Counted from the first letter of the stretch, positions 1 through 9,660 are shown. The stretch is DNA of 64,000 nucleotides from Acinetobacter albensis (GCF_900095025.1 NZ_FMBK01000010.1:1-64000), one strand, 5' to 3'. Program-made: numbers and translations. Notes: generated by a model from the sequence alone, not told the origin.

Positions 1-83
1 GCGACAGCGGAAAACGCTGTTTCCCCTGTCTTATCTTTCGAATGAGGAATATATTCCGCAAGTTCTCATATCCGAAGATGTAA
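1..83 (+). other. Left edge, gene content unresolved
   Basis: The window may begin inside the 3' end of a plus-strand gene, because a plus-strand-compatible terminator follows at 92-119. Frame 1 stops at 43-45, frame 3 stops at 81-83 and frame 2 runs into the terminator hairpin. None of the short peptide tails resembles a C-terminus I recognise, so no gene is called. Confidence 0.2.
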
Positions 84-91
84 TTAGCCAT

Positions 92-119
92 AAAAAATCC
101 CCTTAAGAGGGGGTTTTTT
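92..119. terminator. Rho-independent terminator, bidirectional
   Basis: A GC-rich stem (CCCCT, loop TAAG, AGGGG) is flanked by six A on the left and six T on the right, so it can work on either strand. It sits downstream of tusA (minus) and of whatever lies left of the window (plus). Confidence 0.85.
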
Positions 120-152
120 ATGGGTATCTCAAAAAGAATGAAATAGTCTAAA

Positions 153-410
153 CTAGCCTTTTTGCACCAAATAATGAAACTCTTTGTTGCCTACTTCATC
201 GAATACTTCTTCTTGTAATAATAATTCATGACCTAAATGCATACAAAATTTTGGAATATCCCATGAAGTTGAATTGTCTGTTGCAAAGACTTCAACCACA
301 TCGCCCGATTTTGACTTACGAATCGCTTGATGCAACATCATTACAGGTTCAGGGCAACGCAATCCCCGTGTATTGATTTGTAGCGTAGGTATAACAAGCG
401 GTTCAGACAT
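153..410 (-). CDS. tusA: TusA-family sulfur-carrier protein
   Basis: An 85-residue protein of the TusA/SirA family, which carries persulfide sulfur from cysteine desulfurase towards tRNA thiolation. The family signature GLRCPEPVMM is present with the acceptor cysteine at residue 19, and the C-terminal half carries the conserved HELL and YLVQKG segments. Length matches the family (about 80 residues). I chose the ATG at 408-410, which gives MSEPL; a longer reading begins with TTG at 435-437 and adds nine residues not expected for the family. It is a single gene, divergent from corC, with the 92-119 terminator downstream. The Tus relay partners (tusBCD, tusE) are not in this window. Confidence 0.9.
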   Translation of the reverse strand: MSEPLVIPTLQINTRGLRCPEPVMMLHQAIRKSKSGDVVEVFATDNSTSWDIPKFCMHLGHELLLQEEVFDEVGNKEFHYLVQKG

Positions 411-607
411 GTTTAAACTCGGTATTAAAAATCGCAACTATTTTAACATAAACTCATTTAGCATCTTTTACAAAAAAAGACTGTAATATGAAATTAAACC
501 ATGACTACGACATTCATCCGTTTGCATTATTTTATAGATAGACATCTATATTTTCTCGGGTATGATAAAATTTATTTTTTTGCTCTTCAGCCTCTTTAGG
601 AAAAATC

Positions 608-1447
608 ATGCACGAGGAATCAGGCCCGTCGTGGGGCATGCGCGGCTTACGTAAATGGTTAAGCACCGCACCCGAAACTCGCGACGAACTGCTAAAATTA
701 GTACAAGATTCACGTCGTTTTTTAGAACCCGATACTGTTGCAATGTTAGAAGGTGTACTTGACCTTCCCGCAACTAAAATTCGTGAGGTCATGACCCCAA
801 GAACGTCGATGATTAGCTTACAAGAAGATGATCAGTTATTGGATATTTTGCATGTATTGGTCGAATCTGCACATTCACGTTTCCCCGTTTTTTCATCTGA
901 TCAACCCGATAATGTAGTCGGTATTTTACTGGCAAAAGATTTGCTGCCTTTTTTGACAGAACAAAGCAATAAAGTAGATGTTCGTGCTTTAATGCGACAA
1001 CCATTATTTGTTCCTGAAAGTGCACGTTCTGACCAAGTGCTGCGTATGCTCAAAAACACTCAAACCCATATTGCGGTGGTGATTGATGAGTATGGCACAA
1101 CCTCTGGCGTAGTCACTTTAGAAGATATTTTAGAAGAAATTGTCGGTGAAATTGAAGATGAGCATGACACTGTAGATGAAGAAGCTCAATTCATTATTCC
1201 TGATCATGATCCTGAAACAGCCAATACTTGGCTTGTTCAGGCACTTACACCAATTGAACACTTTAATAATATTTTAGATGCTGAATTTTCTGATGATGAA
1301 GTAGAAACTGTGGGCGGCTTATTGCTTCAAGAAATGGGCTTGGTGAGCGATTTACAGGGTCAGATTATTGAGCTTGAAAATTGGCAATTTACCATTTTAG
1401 AAGCAGATGCACGTACTATTCATCTGATTCGAGCTGTCCGTAAATGA
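608..1447 (+). CDS. corC: CorC/HlyC-type CBS-domain protein (Mg/Co efflux accessory)
   Basis: A 279-residue soluble protein of the CorC (YbeX) type: paired CBS domains (about residues 60-180, first one starting at REVMTPR) followed by the CorC/HlyC C-terminal domain (about 195-275). There is no DUF21 membrane domain, as in E. coli CorC. The family is linked to magnesium/cobalt efflux with CorA, and in several bacteria to ribosome-related phenotypes. An AGGA motif lies seven bases before the ATG. The stop overlaps the lnt start by four bases (ATGA), so the two are translationally coupled; corC-lnt is also the arrangement in enterobacteria. A CorA homologue lies separately at 13950. Confidence 0.9.
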   Translation: MHEESGPSWGMRGLRKWLSTAPETRDELLKLVQDSRRFLEPDTVAMLEGVLDLPATKIREVMTPRTSMISLQEDDQLLDILHVLVESAHSRFPVFSSDQPDNVVGILLAKDLLPFLTEQSNKVDVRALMRQPLFVPESARSDQVLRMLKNTQTHIAVVIDEYGTTSGVVTLEDILEEIVGEIEDEHDTVDEEAQFIIPDHDPETANTWLVQALTPIEHFNNILDAEFSDDEVETVGGLLLQEMGLVSDLQGQIIELENWQFTILEADARTIHLIRAVRK

Positions 1448-3003
1448 GAACTTACTTTCATAAGCTGTTAAATTCATCTCAAACACAAAAGCAGCTTCCT
1501 TTTATTTATCCTTTTTTAATTTCACTATTTTCAGGTGCTATTTTTAGTTTTGCTTTGGCGCCTTATTATTACTGGTGGCTAGCACTGCTGTCTCCAGCTC
1601 TACTGTATGCCTCATTACGTCAACGTTCTGCACGACAAGCCTTTGGAATAGGCTGGGCCTATGGCTTTGGTTTATGGTTTGTGGGTGCATTTTGGTTATA
1701 TACCTCTATACACGTCTATGGCGATACCAGTGCATTTTTAAGCGTTCTGATGATTGCATTCATGGCCTTGCTCATGGGTCTGTTCACTGCTTTACAAACG
1801 TGGATCTATCGTCGCTTTTTCCCAGAAACACCCCTCACTTTTGCACCGCTTTGGGTGTTTTTTGAATGGATTAAAACTTGGGTATTTACTGGATTTCCGT
1901 GGTTATTTGCAGGTTATGCTTTTACTGAACGCTTCTTAGACAATTATGCCCCGCTCTTTGGAATTTTTGGCGTTTCGTTTGCGGTCATTTTACTGGCCTG
2001 TGCATTAGTTGAAATTCTCAATAAACGTCTATTTTGGATTGTGCCTTCAGTCCTTATCTTGTTAGGTGCTTGGGGTGCTTCATTTCTTAACTTTGTACAA
2101 GAAAAAGATGAAAAGCCACTTTCTGTTTCTCTTATTCAAGGCAATATTCCGCAAGATTTAAAATGGCTAACCGAATACCAAGTTAAAACTTTACTGATTT
2201 ATGCCAATTTAAGTCGAACAGAATGGGGACGTGACCTCATTGTCTGGCCAGAATCCTCTATTCCAATGTTCCAAACTGATATTCAACCTTTTTTAGATGC
2301 CATGAATGTACAGGCCGAAAAATCTGGAACAGCATGGGTTACAGGTATTCCATATTGGGATTTGAAAGAATCAGATATCGAGCAACATCCGATGTACTAC
2401 AACAGCATCATGGCTTCGGGTGATGAATCGAGTGGTCTGTATAAAAAACAGCGTTTGGTGCCTTTCGGTGAATACATTCCATTATCTGGATGGCTTAGCT
2501 GGGTACTTCCTGCACTACAAAATGACCCTTCAATGAGCGGTTTTTCACGTGGTGCAAACCATCAGCCACCTTTAAATGTTAAAAACCATCCTTTGGGTGC
2601 GGCCATTTGTTATGAGGTCGCTTATCCAAATCTGACCCGTCGTAACGCCAGCCAAAGCGATTATTTGGTCACAGTATCCAATGATGCGTGGTTTACGGGT
2701 ACAGCAGGTCCTTGGCAGCATTTACAAATGGTACAAATGCGTGCTAAAGAAAATGGACGTTGGTTCATTCGTGCCACAAATACGGGTGTGACTGCTTTTA
2801 TTGATCATCATGGCCATATTGTGAAACAAGCACCAATCGATCAAGCAACTGTTTTACGTGGTGAACTGCCAGCTATGCAAGGTAAAACCCTGTATATGCG
2901 TCTAAGTGATTGGCCAGTTTTGGGGTTTTCTTTGTTATTGTTAATTCTGGGTTGGATCTATCGCCCACGTAAAGTAGATGTATCCTTTAAATCACGACGC
3001 TAA
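1444..3003 (+). CDS. lnt: Apolipoprotein N-acyltransferase
   Basis: A 519-residue inner-membrane enzyme that adds the third acyl chain to the N-terminal cysteine of lipoproteins. The N-terminal ~190 residues are hydrophobic with several membrane segments, then comes a periplasmic nitrilase-like domain and a final membrane helix (about 490-507). The catalytic triad is visible: Glu in VWPESSIP (about 267), Lys in LYKKQRLVPFGEY (about 333) and Cys in AICYEVAYP (about 388). Length fits the family (about 510). It overlaps corC by four bases and is followed by a strong terminator. Confidence 0.95.
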   Translation: MRTYFHKLLNSSQTQKQLPFIYPFLISLFSGAIFSFALAPYYYWWLALLSPALLYASLRQRSARQAFGIGWAYGFGLWFVGAFWLYTSIHVYGDTSAFLSVLMIAFMALLMGLFTALQTWIYRRFFPETPLTFAPLWVFFEWIKTWVFTGFPWLFAGYAFTERFLDNYAPLFGIFGVSFAVILLACALVEILNKRLFWIVPSVLILLGAWGASFLNFVQEKDEKPLSVSLIQGNIPQDLKWLTEYQVKTLLIYANLSRTEWGRDLIVWPESSIPMFQTDIQPFLDAMNVQAEKSGTAWVTGIPYWDLKESDIEQHPMYYNSIMASGDESSGLYKKQRLVPFGEYIPLSGWLSWVLPALQNDPSMSGFSRGANHQPPLNVKNHPLGAAICYEVAYPNLTRRNASQSDYLVTVSNDAWFTGTAGPWQHLQMVQMRAKENGRWFIRATNTGVTAFIDHHGHIVKQAPIDQATVLRGELPAMQGKTLYMRLSDWPVLGFSLLLLILGWIYRPRKVDVSFKSRR

Positions 3004-3033
3004 TCATTGCTTTCAACTGCTTTAAAAGCAATT

Positions 3034-3063
3034 AAAAAACCGAGATCAATATCTCGGTTTTTT
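3034..3063. terminator. Bidirectional terminator between lnt and a small membrane protein gene
   Basis: Stem CCGAGAT, loop CAAT, ATCTCGG, flanked by six A and six T. It serves the convergent lnt (plus) and the 3093-3428 gene (minus). Confidence 0.9.
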
Positions 3064-3092
3064 AATTTAATAAACTTAAAACATTCTTCTTT

Positions 3093-3428
3093 TTAAAGCT
3101 GAGTGACCAAATAAGACAGCATGCTCGCCAAAAAGAGCATTGGAATATAGCCATACATTTTGACCACAACATGCTCTAGCGCTGAAATCTGTGGTTGTTT
3201 TAATTTTAAAACTGTTGCTTGCAATGCCGACCAGAAGCACAAAACTGACATCGCACTAAATACACTCAGTGCAAAAAAGCCCACCATAATTTGGCTACTG
3301 CCTTCTGTCGCATTCCAGAGGGTTAAAATACCCTGAGCCATCGGCAATAAGCTCAAAATTAAAAGAATAGATTTGAGCATTGCCCAATGAAATTGATTAA
3401 TTTCATCCGATAATATTAATGCTTTCAT
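3093..3428 (-). CDS. Small inner-membrane protein of unknown function
   Basis: A 111-residue hydrophobic protein with three likely membrane helices (about residues 18-38, 47-68 and 90-108), separated by a short segment with Lys and Gln. I do not recognise a family. The start is the ATG at 3426-3428, which has GGAGG five bases upstream; the reading frame continues upstream to a TTG at 3438-3440 that would overlap that ribosome site. It stands alone between lnt (convergent) and the gspG 3' region. The good ribosome site and shared terminator argue that it is a real gene. Confidence 0.7.
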   Translation of the reverse strand: MKALILSDEINQFHWAMLKSILLILSLLPMAQGILTLWNATEGSSQIMVGFFALSVFSAMSVLCFWSALQATVLKLKQPQISALEHVVVKMYGYIPMLFLASMLSYLVTQL

Positions 3429-3629
3429 TCCATCCTCCAAAGGCTTTTTTTGCCACTAAGAACATTATGCAAGCTTTTTAATAAATAAAAAGTCTATTTA
3501 TCTTCATAAAGAATCAATATTGTAACTATCAAATATGGGAATAATTCTTATTATAACTCTCAAACCTCTACTATTATATCATTATTCTAAAATTCATAAA
3601 CTTAACCCCTATTTTAGAATTAAGATTTA

Positions 3630-3675
3630 TTATCACTTCACTTAGTATTGAGGTAAAAATAAAGTGAAGTGATAA
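3630..3675. terminator. Perfect 14-bp inverted repeat downstream of gspG
   Basis: TTATCACTTCACTT at 3630-3643 is repeated in inverse at 3662-3675 with an 18-base loop. It sits about 30 bases past the gspG stop on the minus strand, where a terminator is expected, but there is no U-tract. It may be an RNA 3'-end stabilising hairpin or a protein-binding site instead. Confidence 0.45.
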
Positions 3676-3705
3676 GACTTATTTAAAAGACATGATGATT
3701 TTAAA

Positions 3706-4143
3706 TTACGGTTGATAATAAATATCGGCATTATTTCCTTCACCGCCTTCTTGACCATCAGCACCAAAAGAATATAAATCGAATGCACGACCTTCAGCAC
3801 CCGGAATTACATATTGAACATCATTATCCCAACTGTCTTTTGGATAACCACCTTTTACATATCCACCTGGCAACCAATTTTTTGCAGAAGCAGGCTGATT
3901 CACTAAAGCATCTAAACCGCCATCTTGCATCGAAGGATATCGACCATTATCAAGTTTGTATTGATCTAAAGCACCTGCAATCCCTTTTAGAGTAATGGAT
4001 GAGGTATCAACTTTTGCTTTCTCGCCACGACCCATAACATTTGGCACAATCAGGGCAGCCAGAACACCTAAAATGACAATCACCACCATCACTTCAATGA
4101 GGGTAAATCCTGATTGCTTCGCTTGATATTTTTTAGCTTGCAT
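3706..4143 (-). CDS. gspG: Type II secretion major pseudopilin GspG
   Basis: A 145-residue type IV pilin-like protein that polymerises into the T2SS pseudopilus. It has a short basic leader and the prepilin cleavage site QSG/FTLIEVMVVIVILGVLAALIVP (Gly12/Phe13, Glu at mature position 5), then the GspG globular domain ending in an Asp-rich calcium-binding loop (GADGQEGGEGNNAD). The start is the ATG at 4141-4143 with GAGAG just upstream; a TTG start five residues earlier is unlikely. It lies 40 bases downstream of gspF on the same strand. Its peptidase is probably PilD at 57067. Confidence 0.95.
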   Translation of the reverse strand: MQAKKYQAKQSGFTLIEVMVVIVILGVLAALIVPNVMGRGEKAKVDTSSITLKGIAGALDQYKLDNGRYPSMQDGGLDALVNQPASAKNWLPGGYVKGGYPKDSWDNDVQYVIPGAEGRAFDLYSFGADGQEGGEGNNADIYYQP

Positions 4144-4182
4144 ATAACTCTCTCGCAAAAATCTTTATCTTTATAAAATGGG

Positions 4183-5388
4183 TTAAATCATATTATTCAT
4201 ATTCACAATTGGCAGCATGACCGCAATCACAATCACTAAAACAATACTGGCCATCACCACCAACATAATCGGTTCAAGTAAAGCCAATAACGTTGAAATA
4301 AGGGTCGTAACTTCTCGATCCTGCATGGTTGAAGCCCGTTCTAGCATTCGGTCTAGCTCTCCAGACGTTTCACCACTTTTGATCATTTGTACCATCATCG
4401 GTGGGAAATAACCACTGCGCTCCAATTGCGTCGCCAAATTGCCACCTTCAGTGACTTTTTCTGCGGCTAAATTGACTGAATCACGAATCACCCAATTGTT
4501 GCTGACTGCTGCACCAATTTTAAGTGCGTCCACCAAAGGTACGCCAGATTTAGTCAAAATAGACAAGGTACTGGCAAAACGTGCAGCATTTATACCACGT
4601 GATAATTTACCAAATAATGGCAGTTTGAGTGTTAAACGATCAAATGCATAATGCCCAGCCGAGGTTCTTAAAAAGCGAAGCAAAACAATAGAACCGACCA
4701 CACTGACGACCAATAAAAATGGCCATGCCACCCGTATAAAATCACTGGCTTTCATTAAAGCCACGGTAATCCAAGGCAGTGCATCTTTATTTTGATCAAA
4801 TGTTTTGACAATGTCAGGCACGACATAGGTCATCAGACCCATTACAATCGCAAAGGACATCAGCATCAGAATAATTGGATAAATCATGGCGCCTTGCACT
4901 TTCTTTTGCATGGTAAAGCGGTTTTCGGTGTAATCTGCCAATTGGTCTAAAATTAAATCCAGATGTCCCGAACGCTCACCTGCGGCAATGGTCGCAATAT
5001 ACAAATCAGGTAGACGCCCAGATTGCTGCAAGGCATGCGCCAATGAATGCCCTTCCATCACTTTGGAACGAACTGACATCAATAAATTTTGCACATGGGC
5101 TTTTTCGTTTTGCTTGCCTACGGCACGAAGTGCCTCTTCCAATGGAATAGATGCTGCCACCAAAACTGAGAGTTGACGCGTAAATAAGGCCAAATCATAA
5201 GCAGTCACTTTCTTTTGAAACCACGCTTGCGATCGGTGTTTATCTTTTTGTTCAACAGGATCAACCGTGACAGGAATGAGTTCTTTGTCTCTGAGCTGCT
5301 GACGGATTTGACGGGCTGAATCGCCTTCTAAAACGCCTTTTTGCTGCTTCCCTGAAGCATCAATGGCAGTAAATTGATATGCAGGCAT
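4183..5388 (-). CDS. gspF: Type II secretion inner-membrane platform protein GspF
   Basis: A 401-residue platform protein of the T2SS, paralogous to PilC. It has a cytoplasmic N-terminal domain (about 1-60), two T2SSF repeats (about 70-190 and 270-395) and three membrane helices (about 165-190, 218-240 and 370-395). Characteristic segments include FTRQLSVLVAASIPLEEAL and the matching second copy FASTLSILTKSGVPLVDAL, with AAGERSGHLD and SGETSGELD. It is transcribed with gspG. The other T2SS core genes (gspC, D, E, H-M) are absent from the surrounding sequence. Confidence 0.93.
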   Translation of the reverse strand: MPAYQFTAIDASGKQQKGVLEGDSARQIRQQLRDKELIPVTVDPVEQKDKHRSQAWFQKKVTAYDLALFTRQLSVLVAASIPLEEALRAVGKQNEKAHVQNLLMSVRSKVMEGHSLAHALQQSGRLPDLYIATIAAGERSGHLDLILDQLADYTENRFTMQKKVQGAMIYPIILMLMSFAIVMGLMTYVVPDIVKTFDQNKDALPWITVALMKASDFIRVAWPFLLVVSVVGSIVLLRFLRTSAGHYAFDRLTLKLPLFGKLSRGINAARFASTLSILTKSGVPLVDALKIGAAVSNNWVIRDSVNLAAEKVTEGGNLATQLERSGYFPPMMVQMIKSGETSGELDRMLERASTMQDREVTTLISTLLALLEPIMLVVMASIVLVIVIAVMLPIVNMNNMI

Positions 5389-5539
5389 TGTAATGCTCTA
5401 ATTTTCCAAAATTTGCTTCAGCGCTGTTGCGTCTGACCACTAAAATCATTCATATTCTGAGATATAAATGATTGCTCACTCTAACATAACTCTCTCGATA
5501 GCACGACGGAATTTGATCAGGACTATTTAAGCTTTATCT

Positions 5540-7762
5540 ATGCCAAATTCAACCTCGACTTTATCCAGTATTTATCGCATTCGTGTCGCAGTGCCAGTAC
5601 CTGTCTATGACTGCTTTGACTACATGCTAAGCGCAGAACAATATCAGCAGGCAGAAGTAGGTGCACGTGTTGCTGTCTCATTTGGACGTCAAAATCTGGT
5701 CGGCATTATTGTTGAAAAATTAAGCAATGACACTCCTATCGACCCACGCTTTAAACTTAAAGCGATTAGCGAATTGCTGGATGAACAGGCTATTTTAGAT
5801 GCAAAAATTTTAAGTTTATTAACGTGGTCAGCACAATATTATCAATTCCCGATAGGTGAAGTTTTTCAAAGTGCCTTACCTGCTTTTTTACGTCAGGGTA
5901 AACCGTATAATTTATTGGCACGCATCTGGAAGGTTTTGGACTTAAATGCTGAAGCCAAAGTAACACGTTCAGAAAAACAACAAAATGCCTATAAAATTCT
6001 GAAATTACACCCATCAGGCACCACAGAGAATATTTTAAATTTAGCAGGTATTGAAACTGCCACGCTGAAAGCTTTAGAAAAAAAAATCATTATTGAATGT
6101 GTCTTGGAAAATCAAGATTTTCGGCCCCAGTCCGTGACATTGGCTCAAATGCCATTGACCCCCAATCAAGATCAAAAGAAAGCCATTCAACACATTCTAA
6201 AAGCACAAAATAAATATCAGGCTTTTTTACTGGATGGCTTAACTGGCAGTGGTAAAACCGAAGTCTATTTACAAGTCATGCAAGAAGTTCTGAAACAAGG
6301 CAAACAGGTTTTGGTTTTAGTGCCCGAAATTGGACTGACCCCACAAACCATTAGCCGTTTTCAGTCGCGCTTCCATGGCCATATTGTACTGTTACATTCA
6401 GGACTGAATGATTCAAAACGTTTACAAGCTTGGCAGTCAGCACAGACAGGCAAAGCTTCCATTATTTTGGGAACACGTTCAGCTATTTATACCCCATTGC
6501 CTAATTTGGGATTAATTATTTTAGATGAAGAGCATGATCTATCTTTTAAACAACAAGAGGGTTTTCGCTATCATGCGCGCGATGTAGCAATGTATCGTGC
6601 ACACTTACACAGTTGCCCCATTATTTTAGGTTCAGCCACACCGAGTATTGAAAGTTATGCGCTGGTCAGTTCGGGCAAAATGACCAACTTAGAATTGAAT
6701 CAGCGCGCAGGTGTTGCGCTCATGCCAAAAATTCATTTAATTGATTTGAAAATTGCGCAAAAACAAAACGGCATGAGTCAAACCTTAATTGATGAAATTC
6801 AAAAACGTTTAGATAAAAAAGAACAAGTCTTGGTGTTTTTAAATCGACGGGGTTATGCACCTGTGTTGATTTGTGAGAGTTGTGCATGGCAAGCCAAATG
6901 CCCACATTGCGATGCTAATTTTACGGTACACCGTCAACCTTACCAGCATTTACATTGTCATCATTGTGGCAGTATTCATCGTATGCCAGAGCATTGCCCA
7001 CAATGTAAGCATACTGAGCTCAAATCAATTGGCATGGGAACAGCCAAGGTTGAAGAACACTTACAACAGTTATTTCCAAAATTTGATGTCATTCGCGTAG
7101 ATCGTGACTCCACCAGCCGGATTGGAAGTTGGCAAAAAATTTATGACAAAATTCAAAAAAGTGAACCCATTATTTTACTGGGAACTCAAATGCTGGCCAA
7201 AGGGCATCATTTTCCATACGTGACTTTGGTGGCGATTCTGGATATTGATTCAGGTTTACTCAGTGTCGATTTTCGTGCCACCGAACGTACAGCACAACTG
7301 ATTATACAAGTAGCAGGTCGTGCAGGACGTGGGGAACATAAAGGTGAAGTCTATTTACAGACCTTAAGACCAGATCATCCATTACTGAATACTTTAATTC
7401 ACAAAGATTACCGTCATTTTGCTCACCAAACTTTAAAAGAACGGCAAGCTGCACTTTTACCGCCTTTTCGATATGCGGTCCTCATTCGTTGCGAGTCTAA
7501 AAGTCAGGAACAAAATCAAGAATTTTTACAACAACACGCTCAAGTGTTAAAACATGGTTCTGAAAATCTAATTGATATTTGGGGGCCTATTCCAGCCCCG
7601 ATGGAACGTAAAGCGGGTCGTTATCAGGCGCATATGGTGCTGTTATCCGTAGATCGTGCCCGATTACATTTTTATATTCGCGCTTGGTGGCAAAATATGT
7701 TGCATCAAAAGCCATCAACCATGAAACTGACCCTAGATATAGACCCTCAGGAATTGAGTTAA
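5540..7762 (+). CDS. priA: Primosomal protein N' (replication restart helicase PriA)
   Basis: A 740-residue 3'-5' DNA helicase that reloads the replisome at stalled forks. It has an N-terminal 3'-DNA-end-binding domain (about 1-110), helicase core with Walker A LTGSGKTEVY (about 233-242), DEEH box (about 325-328) and GSATPS, then a two-zinc cluster of eight cysteines between about residues 444 and 492 (CESCAWQAKCPHC, CHHCG, CPQC). C-terminal helicase motifs include GTQMLAKGHHFP and QVAGRAGRG. Length matches the family (about 730). It is divergent from gspF, across a 150-base promoter region. Confidence 0.96.
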   Translation: MPNSTSTLSSIYRIRVAVPVPVYDCFDYMLSAEQYQQAEVGARVAVSFGRQNLVGIIVEKLSNDTPIDPRFKLKAISELLDEQAILDAKILSLLTWSAQYYQFPIGEVFQSALPAFLRQGKPYNLLARIWKVLDLNAEAKVTRSEKQQNAYKILKLHPSGTTENILNLAGIETATLKALEKKIIIECVLENQDFRPQSVTLAQMPLTPNQDQKKAIQHILKAQNKYQAFLLDGLTGSGKTEVYLQVMQEVLKQGKQVLVLVPEIGLTPQTISRFQSRFHGHIVLLHSGLNDSKRLQAWQSAQTGKASIILGTRSAIYTPLPNLGLIILDEEHDLSFKQQEGFRYHARDVAMYRAHLHSCPIILGSATPSIESYALVSSGKMTNLELNQRAGVALMPKIHLIDLKIAQKQNGMSQTLIDEIQKRLDKKEQVLVFLNRRGYAPVLICESCAWQAKCPHCDANFTVHRQPYQHLHCHHCGSIHRMPEHCPQCKHTELKSIGMGTAKVEEHLQQLFPKFDVIRVDRDSTSRIGSWQKIYDKIQKSEPIILLGTQMLAKGHHFPYVTLVAILDIDSGLLSVDFRATERTAQLIIQVAGRAGRGEHKGEVYLQTLRPDHPLLNTLIHKDYRHFAHQTLKERQAALLPPFRYAVLIRCESKSQEQNQEFLQQHAQVLKHGSENLIDIWGPIPAPMERKAGRYQAHMVLLSVDRARLHFYIRAWWQNMLHQKPSTMKLTLDIDPQELS

Positions 7763-7821
7763 GTTCAACATTTGCTGAGTGAAATATTGTTTAAAATGAA
7801 AATAAATTTTAGGAAAGACTA

Positions 7822-9660
7822 ATGTCGCTCTTATTGCAGATTACGCTTTTTCTTGGTGCATCCCTGATTTTGGTTCCTTTAGCCAAACGCTTTGGAATTG
7901 CGACGGTACTCGGCTATTTATTTACAGGTATTTTGCTGGGTCCTAGCGTCCTTAACATGGCCAATGACCCTGAAGCAATTCAAGAACTAGCTGAATTTGG
8001 CGTCATTTTATTGATGTTCATTATTGGCCTAGAGCTTCGTCCACAACGGTTGTGGGAAATGCGTAAATCCATTTTTTTAATGGGTAGTCTACAAGTGGGT
8101 ATTACTGGAATAATTTTGGCTGTTGTAGCCTTTTTTGCATTACAACAAAGTCTTGCAGCCAGTTTTATTATTGGGACAGCACTCGCATTATCATCTACTG
8201 CATTTGTTTTACAGCTACTGTCAGAAAAACAACAATTGAATACCACCTTTGGACAGCAATCATTTTCTATTTTATTGTTCCAAGATATTGCTGCTATCCC
8301 GTTATTGGCCATTATTCCGTTATTGGCAGGCAGTGAATCAACACATCATGGCGTTGCTTATTTCGCAGCAATTATTGCGACCTTTAGTGGATTATTTTTA
8401 TTTAGCCGTTACATGATGCGTCCCTTTTTCCGCTTCGTCGCCAAAAGTGGTGCACATGAACTCATCACAGCAGTGGGTTTATTTATTGTTTTGGGTGTAG
8501 TCGTCCTCATGGATGTGCTGGGAATTAGCACTACACTTGGTGCATTCCTAACAGGAGTATTGCTGGCGGATTCTGAATTTAGGCATGAACTTGAAGCCAG
8601 TATTGCACCATTTAAAGGTTTACTGCTGGGTCTATTTTTCATGACCGTAGGAATGACCACCCCATTGTCTTTATTGGTGGAGATGCCTTGGTTCATTTTA
8701 GGCGGCGCTGTGCTTTTAATGCTGGTTAAAAGTGTAACTCTGACCGCGGTTGCACGTTATTTAAAATATTCTTGGCGCAATAGTCTGCTGCTTGCGACTT
8801 GCTTGGCACAAGGAGGAGAGTTTGCGTTCGTGGTGTTTAAAGTCGCCACGAGTGAAAAAGTTCTGAGTCAGGCCATCGTAGAACCGTTAACGCTCATGGT
8901 GACCCTTTCCATGGTGCTCACTCCAATGTTGTATTGGCTCATCAATCGATGGGTTATTCCACTGATCGATCAAGAAAAATCACCGATCTATGATGAAATT
9001 CCGAATATACATCATGCAATGATTATTGCTGGATTTGGCCGTTTTGGACAAATCATTGCACGTATTGCACATTTGCAACATCAATCCTTTACCGCAATTG
9101 ACAGTAATCTAGAAAAAGTTGATTTTGTACGAAATTATGGCGGTACTTTATATTATGGTGACGCAACCCAACCCGATATTTTACGCGCTGCCGGTATTGA
9201 ACACGCCAAAGTATTTGTTTTAGCCATTGATGATATTGAAGACTCCATGAATGTGGCACGACATATTCGTTTAAATTATCCAGATTTAAAAATTTTAGTC
9301 CGTGCACGCGATCGTCATCATGTCCACTTACTACGTGACTTAGGTGTCGAACATATTTGGCGCGAAACATATTTGTCTTCACTGGATATGGCTTATCGTG
9401 CTTTGCGTGAATTAGGTGTTAGTGAAGCAGATGCATTTAAAAGTCTGGAGTTGTTCCGCGATTACGACGAAAAGCTCTTGGCCCAACAGCAACGCGTCTA
9501 TACAGATGAACAAAAGATGTACGAAACGCACCGAAATGCACTCGCAGAACTTGAGCATTTATTTGAAAGTGATGCTCATATTCGTGAACAAACCAGCAGC
9601 GCACATTTACGTCATCCCTTACATCAACGCACCGATGTTTCACCTGATGAAATTAACTAG
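7822..9660 (+). CDS. KefB/KefC-type monovalent cation:proton antiporter (CPA2 family)
   Basis: A 612-residue inner-membrane protein. Residues 1 to about 380 form a CPA2 Na+/H+ exchanger domain with roughly 12 membrane helices, including GTALALSSTAFVLQLL. A cytoplasmic RCK/TrkA-N domain starts near residue 400, with the nucleotide-binding motif GFGRFG and an acidic residue (AIDSN) at the end of the second strand. A ~90-residue tail follows, rich in charged residues. This matches glutathione-gated K+ efflux proteins KefB/KefC, but the sequence does not show whether the gating ligand is glutathione adducts. No kefF/kefG-type quinone reductase gene is adjacent. Confidence 0.85.
   Translation: MSLLLQITLFLGASLILVPLAKRFGIATVLGYLFTGILLGPSVLNMANDPEAIQELAEFGVILLMFIIGLELRPQRLWEMRKSIFLMGSLQVGITGIILAVVAFFALQQSLAASFIIGTALALSSTAFVLQLLSEKQQLNTTFGQQSFSILLFQDIAAIPLLAIIPLLAGSESTHHGVAYFAAIIATFSGLFLFSRYMMRPFFRFVAKSGAHELITAVGLFIVLGVVVLMDVLGISTTLGAFLTGVLLADSEFRHELEASIAPFKGLLLGLFFMTVGMTTPLSLLVEMPWFILGGAVLLMLVKSVTLTAVARYLKYSWRNSLLLATCLAQGGEFAFVVFKVATSEKVLSQAIVEPLTLMVTLSMVLTPMLYWLINRWVIPLIDQEKSPIYDEIPNIHHAMIIAGFGRFGQIIARIAHLQHQSFTAIDSNLEKVDFVRNYGGTLYYGDATQPDILRAAGIEHAKVFVLAIDDIEDSMNVARHIRLNYPDLKILVRARDRHHVHLLRDLGVEHIWRETYLSSLDMAYRALRELGVSEADAFKSLELFRDYDEKLLAQQQRVYTDEQKMYETHRNALAELEHLFESDAHIREQTSSAHLRHPLHQRTDVSPDEIN

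Noticed and set aside
3-83. Tail of phosphoribosylformylglycinamidine synthase (purL) at the left edge
   Set aside because: I compared the frame-3 tail with the conserved RMFRNAR-type C-terminus; it does not match in any frame.
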